A DNA stretch of 64,000 bases, from positions 22,099-86,098 of the forward strand of contig MU858212.1 of NCBI GenBank assembly GCA_033297075.1, in the 5' to 3' direction. The translations under genes and the position numbers were made by a program. The DNA comes from Rhypophila decipiens. Its lineage: Eukaryota; Ascomycota; Sordariomycetes; Sordariales; Naviculisporaceae. The notes beneath the pieces were generated by a model. That model was not told the DNA's origin and did not search any database. It saw only the letters and a program-made list of their open reading frames with translations. How positions within the stretch are numbered: the first letter of the stretch is position 1; every line of letters starts with the position of its first letter. Shown one piece after another: positions 32,972 to 44,176 of this stretch.

Positions 32972-35900
32972 ATGTCAGACTCAGAGTCGGTCTCCTCAGA
33001 GCCATCGCCTCCGAACTCGGGAGCGGCTTCCCCGGAACCCGAGACAGAGCAGCCAAATCCCGAAGAGACCAGGCAGAAGGAAAAGTCGGGGGTTCAAGGC
33101 ACACCAGAACCAATCGACGCAGACGTCAAGCCGCCCCTTGTCGAGTCTGATGGTGTGCGATTGTCGTGGCCCGACCCGTCGGGCTTTGTTGATGAGCCGG
33201 CCGAGGATGGTCCCATCGCGTCTTTCGAGTGAGCTTCCATGCCTGTGTCCTTCACACCACGCAACTGACGGGGCATTTATCAAGCTATGTTTTCGTCCCA
33301 GGGATCTACGGCAACCATCAAGACGGAGAAGAAGCCGGGCCTGACTCACGCTCCAGCTCTTGGGCCGTTGAATACGTGAAGCAAGCAGGGCGGAATGATC
33401 GAATCCTCAAGTTTGAGTACGCCGCGAAAACCCTGTTTTCGGGGGTCAAGTGCAGGCAGGCCATCCGCAGCTGTGCTTTGCAACTTTTGCGTGGCGTATT
33501 GGCACTGAGACGTGACGCGAAGCGGGTCAGCGAGCCATCTCTTGTTTGTCCCTTGGCAATTCGCTAAATCAGTTTTGTGAATAGAGGCGTCTCATCGCAT
33601 TCATCGCCTTTGACCTTGGTGGTATCTTGGTCAAGGATGCTCTTGTCGCAGCCGTTCTCGATCCCGGCGCCTGGCCCGATGTTGCGGACATGAGCCGCAT
33701 CCTGATATTTTGTGGATGCCCCCAGCGAAGCACAGGCTACCTCGACATGGAACATCGCCTGTGTCGCTTCGTATATGAGTCGTCTACAAAGGCCGTATCA
33801 GATGTCACACCCTCTGCCTCGTCGATAGCGGGCCTCGCTGCCGCCACCATCGAGGTGAACGGTCTATTTGTGGATTCAAAGGCAAGCCTGCGCTGCAGGA
33901 TCATCAGTGTCCACGCTGGGCCGCCACTAACCGACAAGGATACCACGGCAAAGCGCATCAGCTCAGTGTTTGACAACTATGGCGGCACCTTGGGTGTTCC
34001 CTTTGAGAAGCGATTCGTCCTGACGGGGTCGGATGGAAGCGAAATCACCAGCTACCTTGATGGATTGGGCTCCGTTCTGGATGCCAATTACACTGCTGAG
34101 GCCATGTCATACGAACGCAAGTTGCTATCTGTAGCGTCGCCCATCGATCCCTTCCGTTCGGCGGCTTCGGTCAGGGACTCAAGTTCAGCTGTAACCGAAA
34201 CCTCGGCTTACAAGACCTGGATCGACCTCCCGGGTCCACAAATTCTCTATATCCACGGGCCTCAAGGAGCAAGAGACGCTGCTGAGCAGGTGTTCTACGC
34301 CTTGGACGCGATGAAGCACACCGAAGACACCATCGTGTTGTACTTCTCGTTTGATCAGGGGGACGTTCGACGTGATTCAATCCGCGACATGGCGTCGACA
34401 TTCATGGCACAGATCATCTGTCAGTTTCCGCACAATGCCGACTGGACAGACCGACTGTTCACGCAACTTGATCTCGAACGAGGGTGGACCGAAGCGGATT
34501 TGATATACTGGCTTGAGCGATTTCGCTTCAACAATGACTTCGAGCACGCCATATACGTCATCAACCATTTCGACGAGTGCACCAAAGGATCGCAGCAATT
34601 TCTCCAAAAGTTCAAGTATCTGTCTGCGAACAGCGAAGGCCAGTGGAAGATTGTGCTGACCAGTCACAAGCCCGGGGCCCTCCTCGGGGAACTGTCCGAC
34701 ACAGCCCTCACGACACTGGATCTTTCCACTTCAACAGACTCAAAAAACAGCAGCGCCGAGACCGAAGGCGAAATCAAGCAGCTGATGCACTCCCGCCCCG
34801 AACTTCTTCTGCAGGAGAGCCTGGTACGACGAGAGCTCGCCGAGATTGCCGGGATCGATCCCTTGGCACGACGACTTGTTATCACGCAGGCTGGAACACA
34901 ACCGGACTGGCCCAATCGGCTTTCTGTGCGGATTCTCCTCGAGCCTCTGAACTCTGCGAACGATTCCCAATGGGAAGATTCCATTCTGGCTTCCCTTCTC
35001 GATCGCCTACTGCGGTCTGTCAAAGAAAGGGTTCCCACTCTTCGTCTGCTCCTGTCATGGCTCCTATACACAGTTCGGCCGCTTACTATCTGGGAGTTGG
35101 GAACCGTCCTCTATTTGGACTCCAGCGCCGACAAGAATGTTGCTGTACCCCCCGCTTCGGCAATGAGCCATCTCATCGGCAACATTCAGGTTTGGCTCGC
35201 CGGCATTGTTGAGGTTGATCACAATGAGGTCAGGTTATCGCACCCTCGGCTGCGTAATATTTTGATGAGCAAAGTTGGCCTCAGCGGGAAGGAAGGGAAC
35301 AAATCGCCACGGAACGTACATGTATGGGACGATATCTCAGCGACCGCCCATTTTGATATCGCGCGTCAGTGTCTCAACTACCTGTCCCAACCTGAAGTGC
35401 GAGATATTGTGGATCGAACAGGGTCTTTCGCTGGGGTGCCTGTGCATGTTTTTGCCGACCGCGGAAATCTTTGCTCCTACGCGCTTCAGGCGTGGACTTA
35501 CCATTTCTTGAAGGCGTCACCCGCCGACCAGACCAAGTTAGCCAGCCAGTTCGAATTCTCGCGTCTAGGAAGATCGTGGGCCCGTGGTTACTGGGCCTTA
35601 TCAAACCCCGTTACAAGAAACAAAAAGCCGTTAGACAGCCTGTTTCCCGTCTTTGCCGGTTTAGGGTTGTGCAATGCCGTGAAGCCGCGTGATAAAGACG
35701 ATTTGTCTTGCGGCATCGTCGAAGCGGCTTCAAAGGGACACTCTCAGACCGTCAAGCGTCTCATCAAGCACAACACGCTGTCAGAGGAAACTTTGCTGGA
35801 GGTTCTTGTCGCCGCTGGCGCCTCTGGGGACGACGGGTTGATACTCAGCCTTATCCAACACATATCATCCAAGAGCAACAGCCCGGATGCAGTGGTCTGG

Positions 35901-38603
35901 CCAACCAGCCTTCTCTATAGGGCGGCTTGGCTAGGCTTGGATCGTGTGATTGAGAGTTTACTTCAACTTGGCGTCGGGGCTGACCCTGGTCACCCTATAC
36001 GGGAAAAGCTCAATTTGTCACCACTGTACCAAGCAATACGCAATTTCCATGTTGCCGCAGTTCGGGTTCTTATCAGTGCTGGCGCCGACGTGTCCTTTCG
36101 CGCCGTATACGGAAGAACCGCGCTTCATCTGGCCGCGCAGCTTGGTAATGCAGAAATTGCCGGGCTGCTAGTGCACGAGGGAAAGTCAGATATCGAGTCC
36201 CAGGACGACAGCAAAATAACTCCTCTGTACTTGGCATGCTTGTATGGGCACCACGCGGTGGCAAAAGAACTGCTGCTCCTCGGCGCCGACCCCAACATGG
36301 GCTTGACGACTGAGAACCCCGACAAGATGTGGACTCCGCTGATCGTGGCGGCCGAGGGTGGTTTCCACACGTGCACCAAGCTTCTGATCGAGAATAAAGT
36401 ATCTATTGATCTTAACGGTCCCACTACCGACGGAACTGCTCTGCGACACGCGGTCATCAAGGGGCAAGCAGAAAGTTGCGAGCTCCTTCTCGAAGGAGGC
36501 GCAAACCCAAACAGCCCTTTTATAAACACGCCACTAATCGTGCAACTTGTCCAATACATTGGCTCGGAGCGGCAAGAGAAGCGGGTCCAGATTCTCAAGC
36601 TCCTGCTTGACAAAGGGGTCAATGTCAACGCCAAGGGTGAGGACTCGCAGGCAACTATTGTAAGCCTGCTCAACTGGGACGACATTGGCCCGTTCTACGA
36701 GGTCGTCCTGAACCACCCTGGTGTCGACGTCAATGTGCTCAACACGGAAAACGAGACACCACTTCACTCTGCTACGTTGAACAAACATCTCGCCGCAGTT
36801 GAGCTTCTATTGGCTCACGGCGCTGACGTGAACCGTGTCTCCAGCGGCGGTTTTACGCCGCTCTATAACGCAATACCAAAGCCCGAGCTTGTGGGCGCTC
36901 TTCTTAAAGCCGGTGCCAACCCAAGCATCAGCAAATATGGTGGTTTTACGTGCCTCATGTACGCCGCTTGGTCCGAGGTTGGCAACGAAGAAAGCCTCAA
37001 GCTGCTGCTCGAGCATAATGTGGCCCTCGAAACCGAGTGTTCCAATGACGTCGAATGCACGGGTTGGACAGCGTTGACGTGTGCCCTGGCGACGGGATAC
37101 GCGGCGGCGGTCAGGCACCTCGTCGAAGCAGGAGCGAATCTCAAGCACGTTGGAGCAGACGGTATTCCAATACTTCATCACGCCGCCAGCACGACGATCG
37201 ACCCTACCGGAAAGCTTGCCATTGTGCTCGAGTATCTCACACGGCTCGACCTCAATCAGACCGACAAACACGGTCGGACTGCTCTTCACCTTACGAGCAT
37301 CCCTGTCGAGAACTTGAAGCGGCTCATCAATGCTGGGGCCGATGTCAACATCTTGGACGAGGAAGGTCAGACACCTCTCAACTCGGACAATATCTCTGTG
37401 GAGGCGACCGAGCTCCTTCTCAAACACGGGGCCGATCCGAATATACTCGCACCAGCCTATGGCGGACCCCTCCACCGCTCGGCCCGGGGGTCGAATTTCC
37501 AGATGGCAAAGTTGCTGGTCGAGAACGAAGCTGTGGACGTCAATGCCGCCGCGCCAAGTATGTGCGGCACTCCGCTTATGTCGGCGTGTCTGTGCTGGCA
37601 AAACTACGAGGATCATGTCGCCGAGATTGTGCAGCTTCTTCTCAGTCGCGGGGCGGACGTAAATGGCAAGGGCGGGCTATTTGGCTATGCGCTCAATGCA
37701 GCTGCGTTTCTGACTGGGCCTGCGGTCATTGATATCTTGATTGCGAATAAGGCGTCGACGGATGTCAAGGACGACTTGGGAAGAAGGCCGGCGCACTTTG
37801 CTGCCATGCACAATGTCGAGACATTCCAAAAGGTGGTCGATATTGGGTGTGATGTTGGGAAAAGTGATATCACGGGACGGACGACCTTGATGTGGGCGGC
37901 GCCGCCGGGGAATGTTGAGACTGCGAAGAAGTTGTTGGACATGACACCGGATTCCGACATTGATACCAAGGATCAGGACGGTTGGACGGCGCTTTGTTGG
38001 GCCGCGAGGGGCCCTCGGGTTTACTATGCGGGAACCCGGACGGCGGGCGATCCGGCCGAGTTTATTAAGCTATTGCTTGAGCGTGGTGCGGATAAACGAG
38101 TTGTGGTTACAGGGCCCGGGGGGGAGAGATGGACACCGCTAAAGATTGCGAGGTTTCACGCAGCGTTGCCGGAGGTGGTTGAATTGTTGAAAGGGGAGGG
38201 TGAGTCGGGCCCGGAGGATGGGTCCAAGGTGGGCGGCAACGCGGCGTTCGCGTGTGATGGGTGCTGTTCGGTGAGTTTGAGCTTTGTGTCTGGCGGTAGA
38301 AACTGTTGCTGATCGTCCCTATAGATTATTTTCGGTTTCCGATATGGTTGTAAGACTTGCCACTGGTTTGACTTGTGCTTCAAGTGCTATCCCCATCGGA
38401 AGGAGCTGCATCTGCCCGGGGATCACGAGTTTGAGGAGAACGGACCTGAGTTTGCGGAGGAGGAGGAGGGCGGGGAGGAAGAGAAGGCGAGTGAGGATGC
38501 GAGCACCACTACGTCGTCGGACGATGATATTGATTCTGTTGAGGAGGAGGAGGAGGAGGAGGAGGAGGAGGCAGACAGTGAGAGGAGCGAGGACAGTTCC
38601 TGA
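32972..38603 (+). CDS. NLR-like protein: alpha/beta hydrolase-like, NACHT-like, ankyrin repeats, ZZ zinc finger
   Basis: Exons 32972-33228, 33285-33525, 33585-38270 and 38325-38603 give 1820 residues. Residues 87-220 follow the SesB-type alpha/beta hydrolase plan (YVFVPGIYG, SSSWAVEYV, then the elbow AFDLGGILVK), but Asp176 stands where the nucleophile Ser of GHSLGG belongs. Residues 385-640 resemble a NACHT module: ILYIHGPQGARD at the P-loop position lacks the Lys and Ser of GxGKS, while the Walker B region (YVINHFDEC, 490-498) is kept. Ankyrin repeats fill about 870-1690. A ZZ-type zinc finger follows (CDGC, CKTC, CFKC and two His), ending in a long Glu run. Such proteins are fungal NLR-type receptors. 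This one may be a pseudoenzyme that senses or scaffolds. Confidence 0.88.
38541..38570. repeat. (GAG)10 trinucleotide run in coding sequence
   Basis: This encodes a run of Glu in the acidic tail of the NLR-like protein, after the ZZ finger. Confidence 0.9.
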
Positions 38604-39637
38604 GAGACATGGGGTTTGGATATCTGGGCCGGGTGTCGGGACTTGGGGTTGGGATATCGACATTGGGGTTTGGTAACTGGGATAGACGCTTTCTTAGATG
38701 CACAATTTTGCAATCTTCTCTCCTGTTTGGAACGTTACGAATACGCACCCTATATTGCGTCGTTATGTATGCGGATACCTCGAGCAATGTACGATCAGAG
38801 GTAACAAAATGCGTGTGAGAAACCCCATCTCAACAGTCTAATGCCGCGATGAATTGTGGTACGATTCATAGAAAAGCCCATACAGCCGTTACAAGAATAG
38901 CCGTTTCGGTAAAGATGGAAATAAAGAAGAATATTTATGGATAGATTCTACGTAAGCAAGAAGTTGAATAGAAAGTTCAACAGCTGACTTCACTTTCATG
39001 GATAGGTGGAGGTTATCGATTCCAGAGAGTTTCTTCCTGAAATCACACGATCAGTTTCCCTGTGCCCGTCAGCTATTATCCGCCCTCAACTCACGCTCAA
39101 GTTATTAATGTTCAGCATACTGTTTCGGCCCCCATTAAACTAACAGCCTTCCCCGCTTCCTCACCGAGTCCTTAAAGTGTGATCCCGTATGCCGTCTCAT
39201 TGTGGGGCCAGTGCGAAGAACTCGGATCATAGCTGACTTTACCAAACTATCGGACTTTGGTACAAGTGTTGTTAACCAATACACTGATACATGCTCCAAT
39301 GAGGAATCGAATCCTGGCATAAGCCAGCTGACGGTTAGTTTTTGATAGGACCATCGTCCGAGCTATACACACATAAATCGAAAGGATAGTCTGCCCGAGG
39401 TAGGATCATGTTACCGCATGATGGGGTTTGGCGGTTCGATTGTAAGCCTTAACCTTGACCAGCAGACATCGTGACCTGACCTGGCCCGGTTTCTTTGAGA
39501 TTTTACATATATAAGAGGGTTGCCGTCGCCTAGTCTATGGCACCTCCCCTTTGCAGTTCAGTCTCTTCAAAGGTCCTAAGAGCAGATTCCACTGACTAAG
39601 AAACATCTCGAAGCCGCTTTCCATCGTCCAGCCCACC
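38604..39637. other. Intergenic
   Basis: 1 kb between two plus-strand genes. No domain-bearing ORF, RNA gene or repeat found. A ttacatatataaga stretch near 39503 is a plausible TATA-type element for the next gene. Confidence 0.4.
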
Positions 39638-40056
39638 ATGAAGGTCATCTCTACTTTGATTGGCCTGGCTTTTGTCTCCCTCGCTAGGTAATGTTTTTGC
39701 ACCTCCAGTCTCAAGCCCCATGCCCTTATACATACTCTTGTCCGTCTTGTTTAATCTTGTCGGCAAACTGCTAACTCAGACAACAATAAAACTAAAATAT
39801 AGCGCCCGTCAAGAGTGTCAATGCAGGGGCAATAAGCCCATGGTTCCCAAAGAGGGCGAGTTCTGTTGTCTATGGGCTCCGGGCAGCTACCTGGGATCAG
39901 GCGATGTCAGTAGCTTACGTTCCACTTGTTACCTGATCATGTCGCTAACCGAGGTACTTTGATACACTGCAGTGCTTGTTGGAGGACAACAAGGTCCACA
40001 GGTTTGATATTTGCTGTCAGGAAATCGGCTACAACAATGGGCTTTATTGCATTTGA
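39638..40056 (+). CDS. Small secreted peptide with eight cysteines
   Basis: Three small exons, 39638-39687, 39803-39905 and 39973-40056, give 78 residues. All joins keep phase, and the second intron has a CTAAC branch point. The signal peptide is MKVISTLIGLAFVSLAS. The mature peptide of about 61 residues contains eight cysteines (ECQC, FCC, DCL, ICC, YC), including two adjacent pairs, a pattern seen in hydrophobins and in many effector candidates. The spacing (C-x-C, CC, C, CC, C) does not match the hydrophobin C-CC-C-C-CC-C order, so I do not call it one. No longer ORF covers this gene, so automatic annotation may miss it. Confidence 0.65.
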
Positions 40057-40886
40057 TTTGATAGAAATAGGGAAAGTTAACAAGTCGTAATAAGGATGGA
40101 AGGAGCTACTACTGAAGATATACTCAAATAAAGGCTCAGTTACCGACGTTGAACAATGTTGGGCAGTGTGGACTACCTTGGTCTTTGTATGCCAGAGTAC
40201 GGCCCCAAAGATTCTGATTACGTGTGAGCCTGGCAGGGCAGCTTTTGCCCAGATTTGAGCAGACAAGCTCGAACGATAGAAGAGACGTTGATGACCTTCA
40301 AATATAATTATTTCCGGTTGTCGGTGATGGTGTTAATGACATGAGCTGGCTTGTGGCTTGGCGGCCTGCTTTGTCATAGTGTGTCGTTGTCAGCGACAGT
40401 CTATATCTGGATGTTTCTGAGGCGCGGAGACCAGAGGCGGGGGCGGCAACTTGAATGAGCTTATATCAACTACCTTGGCTCCCTGCTTACCATGATAAGC
40501 TGACTTTCGGACAAATCTGTATCTTTTCTTCCTTTGCAGTGTGGAAGCAGAACAGATTGGGGCAACCATTATACGCGGACGTCATGAAACATGAAACATG
40601 GACCTTGAGGCCAAGTATGAGCCGGTTTCATGATTTTTAGAAGCTGATATGATGAAATACTTTCTGCGGTATCTTTGTGAGATGGTAGTCAGCGACGGCG
40701 GCGACGTATATATACAGGTATCTATTCCTATTACAACGTTTGCTCTCCCCGCAAATATTCGTAAAGCAAGAACCTTTAACTGTCTAGTTTATCAGAATCT
40801 TTCACTTAATCGTACCACCTCAGCCTCTCTGAACAATACCCATCACACAATACTTATCATCTTAACTTCAATTCGACACCAACAAT
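40057..40886. other. Intergenic
   Basis: 830 bases. The short frames lack domains. The last 200 bases are A/C-rich leader sequence of the next gene, with tatatataca near 40707. Confidence 0.4.
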
Positions 40887-41393
40887 ATGGCCCAACAATC
40901 ACAGACGCCCCTCCCCGTCCCTAGGGAGAACGAGCGCATTACCGTCCGCACGACCGGAAACATCATGGGCACTCTCGAACACCAAGTGGCAGCTCCAGGC
41001 GACCAACGCGCTCTCTACACAGAAGGAATTTCCTCCTGCAAGGTCCTAGCCACTTACACACCGGGTGGCGCTCGCACGCTGCTCCACGCCAACGGAGGCG
41101 AAATCACGCCCGAGTATCTGAAATCTCTGGCAAAGGATCATATCGCACCCAGCACCAGCGTCATTGTCGCCAATGGCAACGTGGTGGGATCTCGGTCTTA
41201 CTTTGAGGACGAGGTCGCTGAGTTTGGGCAGCAGCTGAATGTGTATCTGCGAAAATACCGAAAGCCGGATATCACGATTGTGCCGAGCTGGTCGGATAGC
41301 GATAGTGGGTATGCGACTACGTTTGTGCTAAGGCATGATGGGGTCTATGGACGATGTGATCTTGGGAGCGCTGGTGTGGGTGGGGGGGCGTAA
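40887..41393 (+). CDS. Small cytosolic protein, uncharacterised
   Basis: An intronless 168-residue frame starting MAQQSQTPLPVPREN, without signal peptide or membrane segment. A well-ordered segment includes ISSCKVLATYTPGGARTLLHANGG, then ITPEYLKSLAKDHIAPSTSVIVANGN. A Cys followed about 15 residues later by His, in small-residue turns, recalls small fungal proteins with a deamidase-like (CheD/CNF-like) fold. That likeness is faint and unproven. The protein ends in a Gly-rich tail. Function unknown. Confidence 0.65.
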   Translation: MAQQSQTPLPVPRENERITVRTTGNIMGTLEHQVAAPGDQRALYTEGISSCKVLATYTPGGARTLLHANGGEITPEYLKSLAKDHIAPSTSVIVANGNVVGSRSYFEDEVAEFGQQLNVYLRKYRKPDITIVPSWSDSDSGYATTFVLRHDGVYGRCDLGSAGVGGGA

Positions 41394-41988
41394 GAAGAAG
41401 TGGTTTTGCGGATTGTGCTAGGAGTAGCCCGGGAATTCGATGGAATGCTGGCCAGAGAGGAGTGAACAAGGGGGATGTTAACATTTGTTTTTGGTAGGAG
41501 CTTCAGCTAGGGTTAGGACTTGGAGAAACGGAGGGGACTTTGCACGAGACTCATACTTGGCGTGTAACACATAATGGAATAGACTGGCTTTTGCTACTCT
41601 GACATAGTCCAGCTTGATACAAAGTTGGTACATTTAGTATGGAGCCCAAGGAAGCCTACGGTTAATCGCTCACACGACCATCAAGATAATCGACGTCGTC
41701 GTTTACGGTAAACAGCTTTTGCTCCACGCTTGAGGATTAGCATCGAAAGTTCTATCCTGTTGCCTGCTGAAGTGCAGACGCCAAAGGTGCAAGACGATAC
41801 AATACATGTTTATATGGACCCGTGATTGGTTGTCGTGTCAGCTGTGTGCATATGTCACGGTTGCTGAGTAAGGACATGAAAAACAAAACAGCTCCGGTCT
41901 TGCAACTTACATCTCTTCAAGACCATATAAACAAGATGTTTCTTGAGGTTCAAGGTCAGCAACAAACCTAAAATTCACTACTTCCGAG
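41394..41988. other. Intergenic with one telomere-like word
   Basis: 595 bases. It contains TAGGGTTAGG at about 41508-41517. The rest is presumed promoter of the methyltransferase gene. Confidence 0.4.
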
Positions 41989-42897
41989 ATGGGCCTCGAA
42001 ATTTCTCCCGAGCCCGCCACCGCCAAGTCGGCAACCAACACGATCAAAGTTTCGCTCACCGGCTCAGAAGAAACCGCCTTGACAATGCTCTACGCCCGGG
42101 CCCTGGACTCGTCTCAAACCAACCCTATTCTCGGCGACAAATGGGCTCCAGAGATAGTATCCAAACTGAACTACGATTTTCCCAGCAAGACAGGCGTCGG
42201 TTGCATGGTCAGCGCCGAGATCGCAGCTCGAAGTGGAAACTTGGACGGCATGACCGAGGGCTTTCTCGCCTTGCACGCCGGAGAACCCGTTACTGTGGTT
42301 CATCTTGCCTGTGGTCTGGATACTAGATGTCTCCGAGTCAAACACGGGCCTGAAGTTCGATGGGTGGATGTGGACCTGCCTGGTGTCGTCCATTTGAGGG
42401 AGAGGGTTTCTCCGTCATGCAATGTCGGTGGGGATTATACACTCCTCGCAGGGTCGGCTGCTGATGTCGGGGGGTGGATTGATCGTATCCCGGCGGATCG
42501 TCCCACTCTTGTTATTTTTGAAGGCTTGACGATGTATCTCAACGAGACTCAGGGGAGGCATCTGTTTGAGGGAATTGTTAGTCGGTTTGGTGGAAAACGC
42601 GGAGTAGAGAAACAAAACCAAATTATCTGTGATGCTCTTGGAAGTATCATTGTTCGGTTGCAGGGTTGGGTGCATTCTGTCGAAAACTCCGGGGCTCTTC
42701 TTGACTGGGCGATGGATGATCCTGAAATGTTGTGCAGAGAGTGGTGTGATGAGCGGTTGGAGCTGGTTGAGCACATGCTGGCGGTTGAAATGCCTGGTGT
42801 TGAGCGGTATCCTTGGGCTTTCAGGGCGGCCATGGCGATTGGGGCTTGGGTGCCGTATGTTAGGAGTCATTCCAAGCTTCTCAGGTACAGATTCTGA
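41989..42897 (+). CDS. Class I methyltransferase of the leucine carboxyl methyltransferase (PPM1) family
   Basis: An intronless 302-residue frame. The SAM-binding blocks are clear: VVHLACGLDTRCLRV (motif I), EVRWVDVDLPGVVHLRE (motif II region) and TLVIFEGLTMYLNE (motif IV region). These are typical of the family that includes PPM1 and the O-methyltransferases of polyketide pathways such as TcmP. The family transfers methyl from SAM to carboxyl or hydroxyl groups. This copy is of the short, secondary-metabolism-like type, but no PKS or NRPS gene is in the window. It is probably cytosolic and its substrate is unknown. Confidence 0.88.
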   Translation: MGLEISPEPATAKSATNTIKVSLTGSEETALTMLYARALDSSQTNPILGDKWAPEIVSKLNYDFPSKTGVGCMVSAEIAARSGNLDGMTEGFLALHAGEPVTVVHLACGLDTRCLRVKHGPEVRWVDVDLPGVVHLRERVSPSCNVGGDYTLLAGSAADVGGWIDRIPADRPTLVIFEGLTMYLNETQGRHLFEGIVSRFGGKRGVEKQNQIICDALGSIIVRLQGWVHSVENSGALLDWAMDDPEMLCREWCDERLELVEHMLAVEMPGVERYPWAFRAAMAIGAWVPYVRSHSKLLRYRF

Positions 42898-43142
42898 TGG
42901 AAAGTAATAGAACATTAATTGCATTACTCGAGTTGCCCAAGTACTGGAGATACTTGTGAAGTTGTGTGACATCAAGCGCCAATGAGGCCTACAACACCCC
43001 GCATCCATTCGAGCTTCAAACGGAAGCTGGGAGCGCTTATCGTGACTTCCTCTCCGTTGCCAACAAGAAAGCAAACGAATATCAAACAGCAATAAGCAGA
43101 TTCAACCTCCGGCCCAAATAAGCAACCGACACCGTCGTGACC

Positions 43143-43841
43143 ATGCCAATTACGCGCAAGAGGATAGGCCCCAGAGGCAGCGAGTTCTGGAACGCGCTGC
43201 AAGTTGATGATCCCGAGATGCTCAGGGTCATGATAAAGGAAGAGGTCAGCACAGAAGTTTGCACATCTGTCGTCTCCGCGAAGCCCCGTTGCCAAGGCCG
43301 AAAGCTAACGATGGATTACCTCAAATAGTTCCAATACCCCGACGCCGCCTCCGATATCCATTACATAAGCAGCCGCGACTTCAAGTTCTCTTCCAAGGCA
43401 GATTCCGGTGCCAGCAAGCCGAGCAACATGATCATCTCCCTTCCTTGTCTCCAGAGCTGCCTCGTTTCCCTCTACCGCGGAGCGATTCACCTTCAAGGAG
43501 ACATGGGTTCCTCGCCAATCACGTCCACTGGTCACGGCCACGCAATTAAAAACGAGGAATTCCTGGGTCTAGACAGAGACATAGATATCTTCATTCTGGA
43601 ACAGGGCCCCATGAGGGGTGTCTGTGCAGGGAGACAAAAGGAAATAACGGAAGAAGAGTTCGTCAAGAAACAGGACGAGCTTATGAGAGAGCGGCACAGA
43701 CAGCGGCTTGCGGAGGAGAGGGAGCAAGAAGCCAGAGGGGGGTGGATATGGAGGAGGAAAAAGACGAATAGATATGGGAAGGAAAAGGCCTGGGACAAGC
43801 TTCTTAGGAAGATCAAGAGGGAGCCGTTGCCGGGCCCCTGA
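43143..43841 (+). CDS. Uncharacterised protein with charged C-terminal helix
   Basis: Two exons, 43143-43244 and 43329-43841, give 204 residues with a phase 0 join. The first exon (MPITRKRIGPRGSEFWNALQ) and the first half of the second (DIHYISSRDFKFSS, MIISLPCLQSCLVSLYRGAIHL) have no recognised domain. The second half is a very charged helix (EEEFVKKQDELMRERHRQRLAEEREQE) likely to form a coiled coil, ending in a basic tail. There is no signal peptide. Because the two exons fit an uninterrupted frame, I consider it a real gene, but function is unknown. Confidence 0.55.
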
Positions 43842-44176
43842 GTGCAGTGTACGCCGCAGTGAATATGGGCGGCCAAGATGGTGATGATGGTGGCTGATAC
43901 AGGCCTGGACTATGACAAATAACCCTAACCCTTTGTTCCAAAAAAAACAGCCAAAGGTCTGCTAGGAGCCAGGGTTAGGATTGTGAAGCGGGCTGACGAA
44001 CTTTGTGGTGGGTCCGTAAACCACCCTAGCTTATCAAAGTGGGACAACCCCAAATTACACTCTCAGCTGCTGTTCCCGGGGCCGTCCCTGAAGTTTGAAC
44101 AAGACTCGGATGCGGTCCACACTCACTCTGCAAGGCTATCCATAACAATGCAATACGCTATCAACATCGCCTAATC
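43842..44176. other. Intergenic with telomere-like words in both orientations
   Basis: It contains AACCCTAACCCT at 43921-43932 and AGGGTTAGG at 43971-43979, about 200-255 bases upstream of the bZIP start. They could be promoter teloboxes or relics of end repair. Confidence 0.5.

Noticed and set aside
39638..40056. Hydrophobin
   Set aside because: Eight cysteines with CC pairs are present, but the order is not the hydrophobin C-CC-C-C-CC-C pattern.
42415..43092. 225-codon minus-strand ORF
   Set aside because: It is antisense to the methyltransferase gene and has no domain.
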